Shown piece by piece: positions 47,070-58,398 of a stretch of 64,000 bases of DNA (the stretch's first letter is position 1; each line of letters begins with the position of its first letter). Both the position numbers and the translations under genes were made by a program. Source of the stretch: Whalleya microplaca (Eukaryota; Ascomycota; Sordariomycetes; Xylariales; Xylariaceae); assembly GCA_022497155.1 (NCBI GenBank), contig MU385719.1:1-64000 (forward strand), written 5' to 3'. The notes under the pieces are model-generated. The model was not told the DNA's origin and did not search any database. It saw only the letters and a list, made by a program, of their open reading frames with translations.

Positions 47070-50000
47070 ATGAGCGCTAAAGTCCCATCGCCATATGGGC
47101 GAAGATTGATGCCTGTTGTTCTTGATGAGCTTGCCACGAAGACTCCCGATAAACTATATGCCTCGATTCCGGTATCAGCAGACATCACCCAGGGGTTCCG
47201 GGACATCACAGTCGCCGACATGGCACGTAGTGTCGACTTCATGGCCGAGTGGATCAAGAGCCGATTTGGAATATCTGACAGGTTTGAGACCGTCAGCTAT
47301 ATTGGCATTTCAGACCTCCGCGGCGTTGTCGTATGGCATGCAGCCGTCAAGTGTGGCTTCAAGGTTCGCTCTATCAACGTCGACGTCAGAGATAGAAATA
47401 CAATGACATTCTAACTTTCCGCAGCTACTCGTGCCATCACCTCGCAATCCACCTGCGACTAATATGTCGTTGATGAACCAGACGGGCAGCAAGCTGTTGC
47501 TTCACGCAGCTGAGATTGGTCCTGTGGTGACGCCGGTTCAATCTTTGGATCAAACGATTCGCCTGGAGGCGATACCCTCATTCCAGGACATGCTGGAGAG
47601 TAAACCGCGTCACTTTCCCTTCCATAAAACATTCGAGCAAGCCAAGGACGACCCTGTCTTGATTATGCACTCATCTGGATCCACCGGTAAGCTCTCAGAT
47701 CGCAGAGATGGTGTGTTGAGATTGACTGATAATCAAACAGGACTTCCGAAACCCATTATAACAACAAACATGTCATATGCAGTTTTGGACAACGAGAAGA
47801 ACCTACCTGATATTCCGGGACGCAAGAGGCAAGACTGGTCTCTTTGGAACTTTCCCGGAGAAGAAGCACGAGTTTACAGTGTCTATCCCTTTTTTCATGT
47901 ACGTATATCTGCCTCGTGTGTGTAAAGTGCTTTTGCGGACGCAGGTTCTAACTATCGATGCAGTTTGGAGGTATTGTATCATTTGCACGTGAGTTACACT
48001 ACCACCTTCTCGACGACAGCATGCAAAGGGTCACAGCTGAAATTTTCAAGTCAATCCCGTATTCAACAACGCCTCACCAGTCTTGGGTCCCCCGCACATG
48101 ATGCCGGATGGCAGTCTGGTTAAACACATCCTGTCGCATTGCAAACTCCGAGCTCTCATTCTCGTCCCTGCCATAGTTGAGCAGATCCTTCACGAGCCCA
48201 ACGGGATCGAGCTCTTCAAGCCAGTGGAGTTCCTCTGTTACGCCGGCGCCCCGTTCAACCCCGTAAGCGGGAACCGGATCGCCAAGTTCGTCGACCTCAT
48301 CTCCCCGTACGGCGCGACTGAGATCTTCCCCTTGCCGGAGCTCATGACGGACCGCGAGGATTGGGAGTACCACGAGTTCAACCCGTCACTGAAGCATGAG
48401 ATGCAGGAATATGACGCCAAGGAGGGTACCTACGAATTAGTCGTCTTTGCAGACGAGACCAACAGGGAGACGGCGGCAATACATCATAATTTGCCCGGCG
48501 TTTCCGAGTATCGGACGAAAGATCTGTGGACGCGACACCCAGACCCAGCTAAACCTACCTTATGGAGGTTCTACGGGCGCAAGGACGACATCATCGTCCT
48601 CTCGAACGGGGAAAAGTTCAACCCGGTCCCGTTCGAGATGAACATCTCGAACCACCCCGGCATCACCGCCGCCATCGTGGTAGGAAACAACAGGAACCAA
48701 GCAGCCTTACTTGTCGAGCCGAGCCAACTCTTAGACCAGACGGGCCAGTCGCAATTGCTGGACAAGCTTTGGCCCGATGTGGAAAAGTCCAACGCTCTCG
48801 TTCCCGGCCAAGGCCGCATCCGTAACCCGGCGATGATTCTGTTCGCCTCGCCGGAGAAGCCGCTGCCCAGAACGGGGAAAAACACCGTCATGCGCCAACG
48901 ATCGGAGCAGTTATACGCCGACGAGCTCTCGCGAGCGTACTCGGCCTCGTCAGCCGGTACTGCGAGCAGCCACACCGTCCATCTCGAGGGCACACTCAAG
49001 ACCACGTACTCGCTACCGGCCATCACCGCCTTTGTGCGGCGTATCCTCATCCCATCGCTCCCCGAGGCAGCGACGCTCGGGGAGGACGAGGACCTCTTCG
49101 CGTACGGGCTGGACTCCCTGCAGACGCTGGAGGTGACGGCGAACCTGAGGCACAACCTCGGGCCCAAGACAGCGCAACCCGTCTCGTGGATCCGGCCGCG
49201 CACCGTCTTCGACAACCCCAGCATTGCGGACTTGGCACGCGTGCTCCACGCCTTTCTGAACGAGGGCGGGGTCCCCGACCAGGACTCGGACTTCGCCCGC
49301 GCCCGCGCCGTCGAGGACGCGGCTGAGAGATACAGCAGGGATCTTCCCTCGATAGCTCGCCCGACAACAGCGACATCGACGGCGACAGTAGAGGTAACCA
49401 CAATCGCCGTCCTCGGATCCACGGGCTACCTCGGGACACACCTGCTCATCTGCCTCCTCCGCAACCCGCAAATCACGCACATCTACTGTCTCAACCGCAG
49501 CGCCGACGCGCAGCAAAAACAAGAAGCGGCGCTCCAGAACCTCGTAGGCGACGAGGCGACCCCGCTGCTAAGCAAGCTGCGCTACACGACCATCACCTTC
49601 GGACAGCCGTCCCTCGGACTCTCAGAGACCGAGTACGCGACCCTAGCCGCCTCCGTCGACGCCATCGTCTACAACGCGTGGCGTCTGGCCTTCGGACTGG
49701 CGTTGAAGTCCTTTGACCCCTTCCTGCGCGCGACGGTGGAGCTGATCCGGCTCTCCGCATCCGGCACCAAAACCCCGCGCATCGTCTTCATCAGCTCGCA
49801 ATCCGCCGTCGCGCAGCTAGCCCACGACAGCAGAGCTCCGGAGGCGCCGGTGCAGGACCCGCTCGCGGCGCTGGACGTCGGCTACGCGCAGTCCAAACTC
49901 GTAGCGGAGCAGGTCCTCGCGCGCGCGGGCGTACCCGCGGCCGTGATCCGCGTGTGCCAGGTGGGCGGGCCCACAAGTGCGTATCCGGGGCAGAAGTGGG

Positions 50001-50500
50001 CGGAGCAGCACTGGCTGTCCGACATGATCCGGACGTCGAGGACACTGGACTGCGCGCCGGCGGGCGTGGGGCTGATCGACTGGGTTCCCGTCGATGTGGC
50101 GGCGTCCGCGATCCACGATGTCGTTGTCTGCCCCTCCCCCTCCCCCACTAGCAATACCGACCAGCAGGAGGAACCGGGGATACAGTTCTTCAACCTCAGC
50201 GCGCCGGAGCCTAAGCCCTGGGCCGTTTTTCTACAGATCTTCCAGGAGAAGTTTGGGATCCGGGACTCCGTGCCGCTGCGGGATTGGGTCGCGAGGTTGA
50301 GGCACGTGCGGGAGAACCCGACGGCTGATGATTTGGCCGGTCTGCCATCCCTGAAGATCCTTAATTACTGGGAAGCCGCGGGCGATGGGCTAGAAGCGTT
50401 TGAGTGGGAGACGGAGAATATGTCCCGCGTTTCGAGGGTAGAAATCCCGAGCGTAAGTTCGGAGATGATAGAGGGCTGGCTGAGTGGGTGGGATCTTTAG
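47070..50500 (+). CDS. NRPS-like carboxylate reductase (A-T-R), 5 exons
   Basis: Adenylating reductase of 1062 residues from exons 47070-47363, 47425-47686, 47741-47898, 47964-47988 and 48051-50500. The fourth exon is only 25 nt and carries F-G-G-I-V-S-F-A of the adenylation domain. The adenylation core motif S-S-G-S-T-G-L-P-K-P lies across an intron near residue 180, and Y-G-R-K-D-D-I-I-V-L-S-N-G-E-K near 510. A thiolation domain has its phosphopantetheine serine near 600 (Y-G-L-D-S-L-Q-T-L). The C-terminal NADPH-dependent reductase domain begins with L-G-S-T-G-Y-L-G near 700 and has the Tyr-Lys pair Y-A-Q-S-K near 857. No condensation domain. Enzymes of this architecture activate a carboxylic acid and release it as an aldehyde; some work on aryl acids made by a neighbouring PKS, such as AscB in the ascochlorin pathway. 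Its substrate cannot be read here; orsellinic acid is a candidate by proximity only. Confidence 0.9.
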
Positions 50501-51314
50501 GTGAATATATTTCGCCAGTACTACAATTTGCAAGCTGATAGAACCCCTTTACATACTTAATATAAGCGGCAGCCATAAATATGCCCCTTTTCAGTCCCAT
50601 AGTTCAATCTCAACAGCATCCAAGAACGAGCAGACACTCATCCATTTCCATGAATAACACTAAGCAACCGCATAAACAGCACCCTTTTCTATTCCACTGA
50701 CGCCAAAATAATTCACACATATCACACATATCACATTCTCTGTATTCACAAAAGAACTCCAAGCTTTAGGTAGATGGACAACATCGCAATCATATAGTAT
50801 CCCTATTTCGAGGAAAATCGACGTAACATAACCGCCCCTCCCAACAACCAATCAATCCCAGTCGGCCTGCTTAAACACAATATCGGGCCACGGCCACTTT
50901 ATTGTATCGACGAAGCAGCAGCAACAGTTAAAATATCAAAAACTCCGAAACGACCCAAACCACGCCCGCATTCAATCAATTCAAGCCTTGTTACCCAAAG
51001 TCAACCCCACCCCGCCATTGCATTGTCGTAATCCTACCCTATCGTACATGGACATTTGAGATTTTGACCTGACTATACCCAAAGAGAGAGCCGAACTCAA
51101 GCTGGCTCTTTCTGGGTAAGAATATTAATTACGCCCTGGGGGTGAGCTGCCTGAGTTACCCGACTCGGCCTGCGTGCGTGCCTTGCTGCTTTCTTATTCT
51201 TCTAGTCGAACACGGGAAATAAACGAACGTAATTATCGCCCCAAATCAAAACGCATATGAGAACAATCAAACTATCATATAACTCGGACATCATGAAAGT
51301 CAGATAAAAGTTTC
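50501..51314. other. Convergent 3' region
   Basis: 814 bp between the ends of the plus-strand reductase and the minus-strand zinc-finger gene. Probably long 3' untranslated regions; no gene seen. Confidence 0.5.
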
Positions 51315-53853
51315 TCAGGCGCTGCCGAAGAACATATCGTCGTGGCTGCTGAACATATCGTCGAACGACTCGTCAAATTTACCGTCAGAACTCAGCATTA
51401 ACATGCTTGAGTCGCTGTTCGTAAATTGCACCATGATGTCATCGTTGTTCACGTTCAACCCTTCGTAGCTTGGGAGGTTGACCGTCTCGCCCGCATTACT
51501 TATCATAACCTCGCCGCCGCTCGAATGCGGCTCAACGTCGAAGAAACGGTTGCAGGGCGGGGGAGAAGACGACTGGGATAGTTCGGGAAGCTCGTTGATT
51601 TGGCTAGAAACGCTCTTAGCCGGGGATACCGGATGTGATTGGAGCGCTTCCATGCCCTGTTCTGCATGAAGAGACATATGTGACAACTGGGAGACGTATG
51701 AATGTACGCTCGTAGCCGAGGGCGAGTGTGTGCTCATCGATGGGTCGTTCGCAAGACTCGGCATGGGTGCGGAGGAAGAATTCGAGCCTTGCAGGCCACT
51801 GGGATTCATCGTTGTCCCACCCATGGATACATCGATCATTTCTTCTAGATCGAAGTCGGGTTCCGTGTTCGAAGGCGAGTTGGCGGCTGAGCTGTCGGAA
51901 TAGCCAGATTGAGAGGAAGCCGAAGACGTTGACTTGATCTTCTTACGAGTGCGCGTCGCCTTGTCTTTGCGCTCATCCATATCTGGTCGGTGCTTGCGCG
52001 GGCGTCCGCGCTTGACCACTTTCCTGACGACCCCATCAAACGCGCCAATGCACATACCGCGTTGTCGGTGTCGTGTAAGCGCATCATGTCGAGCAAAGCT
52101 GTTGCCACATTCGCAAGGGTACGGCTTGATACCAGTATGTATCTTGGCGTGTCGTTTCAGATCGTGCTGTCGAACGAAGCACTTGTCGCAAGTGGGGCAC
52201 TTATACTGACGATCATTGAGATGAGTCTGCACATGCGATTTGATGTTCTCCTTGCGTCCAAATCGTTTGTTACAGTCGTCAAAAGTGCAAACCCACTTGT
52301 TGTCTCTCGGGTCTGGTCCCTCGATATACTTGTGTATATCATCAATGGTGATCCCCGTTTCCGTCTTCGTCTTCTCAATGTCGATATTGGCAATGCTTGC
52401 AGCGCTGGTAATGCTCGCAACAGACTCGTTTCGGCGATGATGATGTGGAGACCCTCGGCGAGAGAACGTCTCCGTCGAAGGTGATCCTCCAGCAGAAAGT
52501 ATGTCGGACCCCGCGTCAAGTCGCGCCAGATCTGGCTTGTAGTCGAAAGGACCACTGAACTCGGCCATATGCGGAGTAGCCGGGGAGGTGTGCTGAGACA
52601 AATCGGAAGCGGCACTCATAGGGTAGGAAGGGTCAGGAAGACTATGGCAGTTCGTCTCGATTTTCAGGCCGTCGCCGCTTGTATGGTCCATAGTCACAAA
52701 GCCTGGCGTCGGGTCTGATGGTGGGTTAAATGCCCCTGGGAGAGGCATTGTATTTGGTCGGTGTGCGGTGGGCACGGCGGACTGAGCTTCGGCAGCTTGT
52801 CGCATCTCGTCGAAGGTAGTTTGTGGCCGCCGATTTCTTGTAGGCTTGACGGTTTCTTCCATCGACTCGTCGTAGCCCTCCGCAAATCGTTGGGGCTGTC
52901 GACTATGCTTGATGGTCCTATCATGCGGTGTGTCCATAGGGGTAAGAGGGAAGTATCCTTGTCTTGTCAGATGTATGCCTTTGTATTGTTTTGCTGTGGA
53001 AGATCTTACCTGTATCATTCTGTCGTGGAGGTGTCAATGGTCTCTGCGGAACCTCGGCTCCCATATTATTCTCGAACTTGCTAACTCTATCCATGATACC
53101 ATTGCTAATTCGTCGGGAATTCCTCCTTGTGCTGGCCGTCTCTCCTTCAGAGATCCAGCCTTGGCCAGCGATGGGGCTCTCTTGGAAGTTCACGAAGTTC
53201 GGCGTGGATAGAGTGCTGGATGGGAGCAGGTCGAAGTCCGAGGACGCGGTCATGTTTGTGGAGAAGCTCTCCTGATTCTTGGCCATGGCATTCATCGACC
53301 CGTTGTATATGCCAAAGCCCAACTCCATCTCCTGCTGGCTCGGGAGGCCATCGAAACACGGCATCTCGAAATTTTGCATCTGCGGCGTCCCGTGGGGGGA
53401 CAGCAGATAGTTCTCGTCGCTTGCCAAGTTCGCGTATGCCTGCTGGGGGCCCGGGCGTGCTATGCGTTGCTGCTGCGCTTCTCGCGGCACATGCTGTGGT
53501 GTGGTTAGTCCTATGTTAGTATTGTTACTTACCGTGGTAAACTCCTGCCGTAACGGGGTCGTCGGAGACTGCATCTGTCGGATATCCAGGGACATGCCCC
53601 GGCGATGGGATATTCTCGACCGCTGTTGTTGGTGCGGATGCATATTGGGCAGGTTGGTGGCGATCTTCATGGTTTCAAAGGCTGTCGGGGTGGAATTCTG
53701 TCGTCGGTGTTGACGATTCCGGGCCTGAAGACCGCTCGGCGTAGTGGACAGCATCGTGATGTTGAGAGTCGAGTTCGGAATGAGGGTCCGTTGTCGATAG
53801 TTCTGTATTAGTTGCCAAAATGGGCTATCTATTGGTTCCGAGACTGCAAGCAT
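51315..53853 (-). CDS. C2H2 zinc-finger transcription factor, Ace2/Swi5-like
   Basis: Nuclear regulator of about 828 residues from exons 53853-53010 and 52957-51315. Three adjacent C2H2 fingers lie near residues 505-585: C-T-F-D-D-C-N-K-R-F, then C-P-T-C-D-K-C-F-V-R-Q-H-D-L-K-R-H, then C-E-C-G-N-S-F-A-R-H-D-A-L. A basic tail G-R-P-R-K-H-R-P and K-K-I-K follows. This finger set with the tail is the conserved signature of fungal Ace2/Swi5-type proteins, often annotated as metallothionein expression activator. The rest is low complexity, rich in S, P and Q. The start is uncertain: the ATG at 53754 (M-L-S-T-T-P-S) may be the true one, since the 33 residues before it show nothing conserved. A GTAAGT donor at 53532 opens an alternative in-phase intron. 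It is a general regulator, so it probably marks the right limit of the metabolite genes. Confidence 0.85.
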
Positions 53854-54190
53854 ACATCCATCGTCAGCTTGAATTCTTGATACATTGTAGATATACCACT
53901 CGATATATCATATATAAAAAGGACGAGGAGAGGAAGAGACGGCTCACCTCACGCAGCGCAAGCCAGTCTGGCCGGGCAATTCGGCTTCTGAGGTTGTCCT
54001 CAGCAGCGGCAGACGAACTTGGCGGACGAGAACTAGAAACTTGTAAGTGCCCTGTTCAGGCGGAGGTCAGTTTTCTCTCAGTCTGTCTATATAGACTATC
54101 AGACTATGCTGTCAGTACAGAAGTACAGAGTGGAAAGGTTGAGGTTTTCTTGTGATGGAAGATGGAAGATGGATGGATTTGGTAGGTGAC

Positions 54191-54236
54191 AAGGTAGTTG
54201 CAGATAGTTGCAGGTAGTTGCAGGTAGTTGTAGGTG
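54191..54236. repeat. 10-bp tandem repeat (GTAGTTGCAG-type)
   Basis: Four to five copies of a 10-bp unit close to GTAGTTGCAG in direct order, in the likely promoter or leader of the zinc-finger gene. Confidence 0.75.
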
Positions 54237-54770
54237 GTGAAGTGAGAAACAGACAGGCAAGGTGAAAGCTCAGGTAAGGCAGGTAAGGTTGTTGCGATGT
54301 GCAATGCAGCTTCCCAAGGTCTAGGTGAAAATCGCCAGGGTAGGCACAGTCCGCTTGTTGACTAGAGATGCGACGCGTTGCTACAGCGACATCCAGCGAC
54401 ACCACTAGCGCTGGTTTGAATGCTGGTTTGAATGCTGGTTGGTCGCTGCTTCCAGGTTGGTACGGAATACCAACCAATGCCAATCAGTCCGACTTACCAT
54501 AATGGGGTGATGCACGGCCCTTTTCGGTTAGCGCATCACCAAGTCCAGATGCCGAGGCCCGCAGAAAAGGCGGACAGCCCAGAACAGCCACCCTGCCAAC
54601 AACCCGGACAGCAACACCCTGACCAAGCGCTAATACATAATAATAAACCCGGCCTGAATGGCAGCATGGCCAGATCTCCGATTCCTCCAAGTCCCACCCT
54701 GAAACATGAACGTCATCCAATTTTCCCCGAACAACAAATCAATCCAATTCACCATACCGCCAGTCTGTCT

Positions 54771-54809
54771 CCCAGACAATCATCCCAGACAATCATCCCA
54801 GACAATCGG
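54771..54809. repeat. 13-bp tandem repeat (CCCAGACAATCAT)
   Basis: Three direct copies of CCCAGACAATCAT, the last diverging at its end. Non-coding. Confidence 0.75.
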
Positions 54810-55858
54810 ATCAAGTCTTATTATTACAGATTATCTGTACGAGGACCGCCAGCTGGTCTTTTTGTGCCCACTCTACCAAGTATCGTCTTACCTTTTCCCC
54901 GATGCGCACACCGTGCTATTACCTAGTATCATTGGTATTCCACATTTCTTGAGCAAAGTGTCTTTCTTCTATTGATCTTCTATTGAGTAAGATACCACAG
55001 CTCGCTACATTTTCTTTCCCATTTATAATTCTCGATATAAATCGTTTTGAAGTCTTGCAGATGTGATGTTGTCGTTATCTGCTCAACATCTCTAAACTAC
55101 ACTATGATGATACAACTCTTGCTGTAAGCGGAGTACCACTTGATACATTTAGACATATAATTTCTCTTCGACTCTGATGATCCGAAGACACTTCATATAA
55201 CAAACCAGGTACACAATAATATACTATACATAGCATTATTCCTTCACTGTCTATCTCCTAGAGTATACTGTCGGTGAGAGGCGAGAGTTATACGTAACTA
55301 CTGTTATTCAGCCTTTCCGAATTTGCCTTCCCGTCATCTACTAACTCACAGACTTAGCTTCTCAACCAGACACAGTCTTCGGTAATTTCTGTCTGCAAAT
55401 ATGAAACTACGTAATGCAGTTTAGTTATTTCCATCATTGATATCGTTAAGGCATCTATTCATGAATATTGGCGAAAGATATTTACTTTAGTGTGAATTAT
55501 CCCGCACCATTTCCTTATGGCATGTGATACTTATGTAAGATACACAGGCTTGTTAGTGGCACAGTCAACTCTTGAAATGACAACGAATTGCACTACCTAG
55601 GGCTCAAGGTGAGGCTCAATAATGACCCATCTACGCCACGTGGTATTTCAAATCCACTATGTAAGATAACTCGGAATTAATTATACGAAAGGCTCGTTGG
55701 CCAACGCACCTACCAGCATGCCTTCCACACACGCTCCAACGATACAATACCTACTTGTCATTTCACAAGAGTGAGAGAAGGACTAAGTACATGTCCCCAG
55801 TTTCCACCCCGAATTCGTAAACTTGCGTTTCGATATCCACATTGATGATTGCTACACT

Positions 55859-57335
55859 TCAGTCGCCTCTGGGGACAGGAATGGGCTTCTCCGCCATAGC
55901 AGCAAGCCGGAACAAGTGCCGCAACTTGACAGACTGGTCATCGTTGACATAGTCCACGACGGCGGTATCTGTATCAACCCCCCCATAACCAATTAGCACA
56001 CGCACACAATCACAACTCATCTCACCTCACCACACCAAACCACACCAAACCACACCACACCACAACCCAGGGGCACATGAACTCACGCAAAGTACTCCGA
56101 TTATCAAACAACACCACCGCCCTCGGCGCCCACCTCACGCGCGCCTGAAAATCATGGCCGCCGACCACGTGCGCCATGAGGAAATCCAGCAGCATGCGCT
56201 GCTCGCCCTCCTTGAGGCCGACGACGCGGCTCACGAACTCGGCGTTCACGAACAGGCACCGCGCCCCCGTTACGGGATGCACGCGCACGAGCGGGTGCGC
56301 CGTGTCGACGGCGTCCTTGCGCACGAGCCCGCCCGCCGCGCGCGTGTGCGCGATCATCTTCGCTGATGTGTGGATTGCCCAGAGCTGGTCTACTAGGGAT
56401 TGGAGGGTGGGGGATAGGCGTCTGGGGGGGGGGGCTGGGCTTAGCTTGTGCGTGTGCTTGCGTGTAGGTAGGTAGGTAGGTAGGTATATAGGGGCATGGG
56501 GACGGGATGGGGGTGTGCGTGGCTCACTTATACGCCATGTCCGTGGATGCGAAGACGGTGTCCCCGCCTACTTCGGGACCCTGGAGGTAGCCGAGCATGA
56601 CGTAGCCCGGAGGCTGGATCTCGTAGCTCACGTCCTGATGCCAGAGCGTTGTCGAGGGCTTCTGGTCTAGGAACCTCGCGAGGTCCTCCTTGTTTCCGTC
56701 CTTTTGGATGACTGCGAGATTCGAGTCAGTTTGTTTCCTTTCGAGGTATCTGATATATCTCAAAAGTAGGTTTCAAAAATCTGTCTTGGGCACTACCGAT
56801 TTTCGAACATGCGCCAATAGGATGTTTATACTAAGGTATTGCTCTGGATAAAAAGGGTCAAGGGATGATTTAGATATTTCTTACTGTGAAATCCAGGATA
56901 GCCTTTAAGACTTCCAGAAACAGGCTGGTAGTTCGGCTTCCCGTAGTATTTCATAAACTCCTGCTGAGCAGCAGGCCCATCATCCAGGAGGTCCTGGTCG
57001 TGGAACGCCAGGACCTTGCGCTGTGAAATAAGCCAGGCGAGCTCGTCTTTGGCGGCATTGTTGAGCTGGTTAAGTTGGATTCCGGTGACATAGCTTCCCA
57101 GCCCTGGCGTGATGTCGGTGACCTTGATTCCGGCTTTGTGAAGCTCGGGAAGTGAAGTGTCTTTCATTCGCAACGCAGGGTCATGGAACTCGAACGGCGG
57201 CAGAGGGTCAAACCAGATCTTGTCCCAGCTGGGCATGTACTCGGTGTATTTGACCTTGGACCAGGTATCGCCGTTGGCATTGTATGGGACATTGATGTCG
57301 TAGGCAATGGGCTGCTCCTTCGTATCACCCGGCAT
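55859..57335 (-). CDS. TauD/TfdA-type alpha-ketoglutarate dioxygenase, 4 exons
   Basis: Non-haem iron dioxygenase of 359 residues from exons 57335-56885, 56711-56528, 56421-56087 and 55968-55859. The iron ligands H-x-D are in W-H-Q-D-V-S-Y-E near residue 174; the distal His is rebuilt across the last intron in S-T-L-H-T-A-V-V-D-Y near 324. G-G-D-T-V-F-A-S-T near 200 and R-V-H-P-V-T-G near 265 are typical of fungal sulfonate/taurine dioxygenases (TauD, Jlp1). These use 2-oxoglutarate and oxygen to release sulfite from sulfonates, though the fungal family is broad. The second and third introns carry simple repeats (TAGG units near 56465-56486; CACACCAAAC units near 56025-56060) and a run of C residues as polypyrimidine tract. 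It ends P-V-P-R-G-D. Confidence 0.9.
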
Positions 57336-58398
57336 AGTGATTGGTATTGGGTATGGAAAGATTTCTGTGATGTGATTTAAAAGTTCAAGGCCGCATGAGA
57401 CTTAGTGTACAGACGCCCTTCGTTCTCTGCCATGATTTCCGCAACTTCTATTATTTATACTTTTATATACGCAGCATTACTGGGTTCCGATGTTTGAACT
57501 GGTCGTCACTTCCTAGGCCTTGAACCACATTCACTATAGATAATCTGCATGATCATCGTTTATGACTGCTCCTTGAAGCAACCGACAGTGTACCATCTGT
57601 TCGTATAGCGAGGGGATTGATATCAAGGTCTAGTATAGAACAACTGAAGAAGCAGACTGGTGGAATTGACGAAGACAGCTCTTAGCGTGGATCTACTTCA
57701 GCGTATACCGATGTAGGTAGAGTTATTTGGGTAAGTCACCCGGCATAGCCGATCACATTACTTCGATCCTGTGGGATTTCCCTTACGTGTATGGGAGCCT
57801 AGTCGGAACCCAGTCAGTTATGACACTGCTTCCGAATCCTGAATCTGTATCTGTAATAGTAAAGCAGTTTCGGTTGTATAGACATACAAGCAGCTAAGAT
57901 ATAGGAGCTTTACATAGAATATAAGTGAGAGATCAATTGAGACTGATCAGTTAGGGAAGTTTAAATAAAGTTTCTCTCCCCGAAATAAGTCCAGCTCCAA
58001 TTCCGATATCTCCTTATAAACTATTTCTTAGAAGACTGTTAACAGAATCAATACTATATTCTGTATTACTTTATAAACTTCGCTTGCGGGGTAGTAGATG
58101 GTGTACTACTGCCCTTGTGTCCTGGGGCTCGATGTACGTCGACGTTGATTGGCCACCTCGCATTGATAATTATAGTTCTTTCGCGGGAATCGACCACGGT
58201 ATGTAAGTGTGGCCCCTTTTCCGTATAGTCTTCCGACACCCCTGTCCGAAGCTATGTATGCAGTAAGATATAAGACGTAAGTGTTCCGGCTCCTCCATGT
58301 CTAGACTCTAGGCCTTTTTGATCCTATTCAAAGTCTTATATTGACCCCAGGTTTCCACTATAACTGCATCGAATACGCCCAGATCCTTGCAGCTACCA
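57336..58398. other. Divergent intergenic region
   Basis: 1.06 kb between the minus-strand dioxygenase and the plus-strand dehydrogenase, so it should hold both promoters. No coding signal seen. Confidence 0.5.

Larger units (their letters stand above)
53854..55858. other. 2-kb region upstream of zinc-finger gene
   Basis: No supported gene. Probably the long promoter and leader of the zinc-finger gene, and 3' flank of the dioxygenase gene. It contains two small tandem repeats listed separately. Confidence 0.5.
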
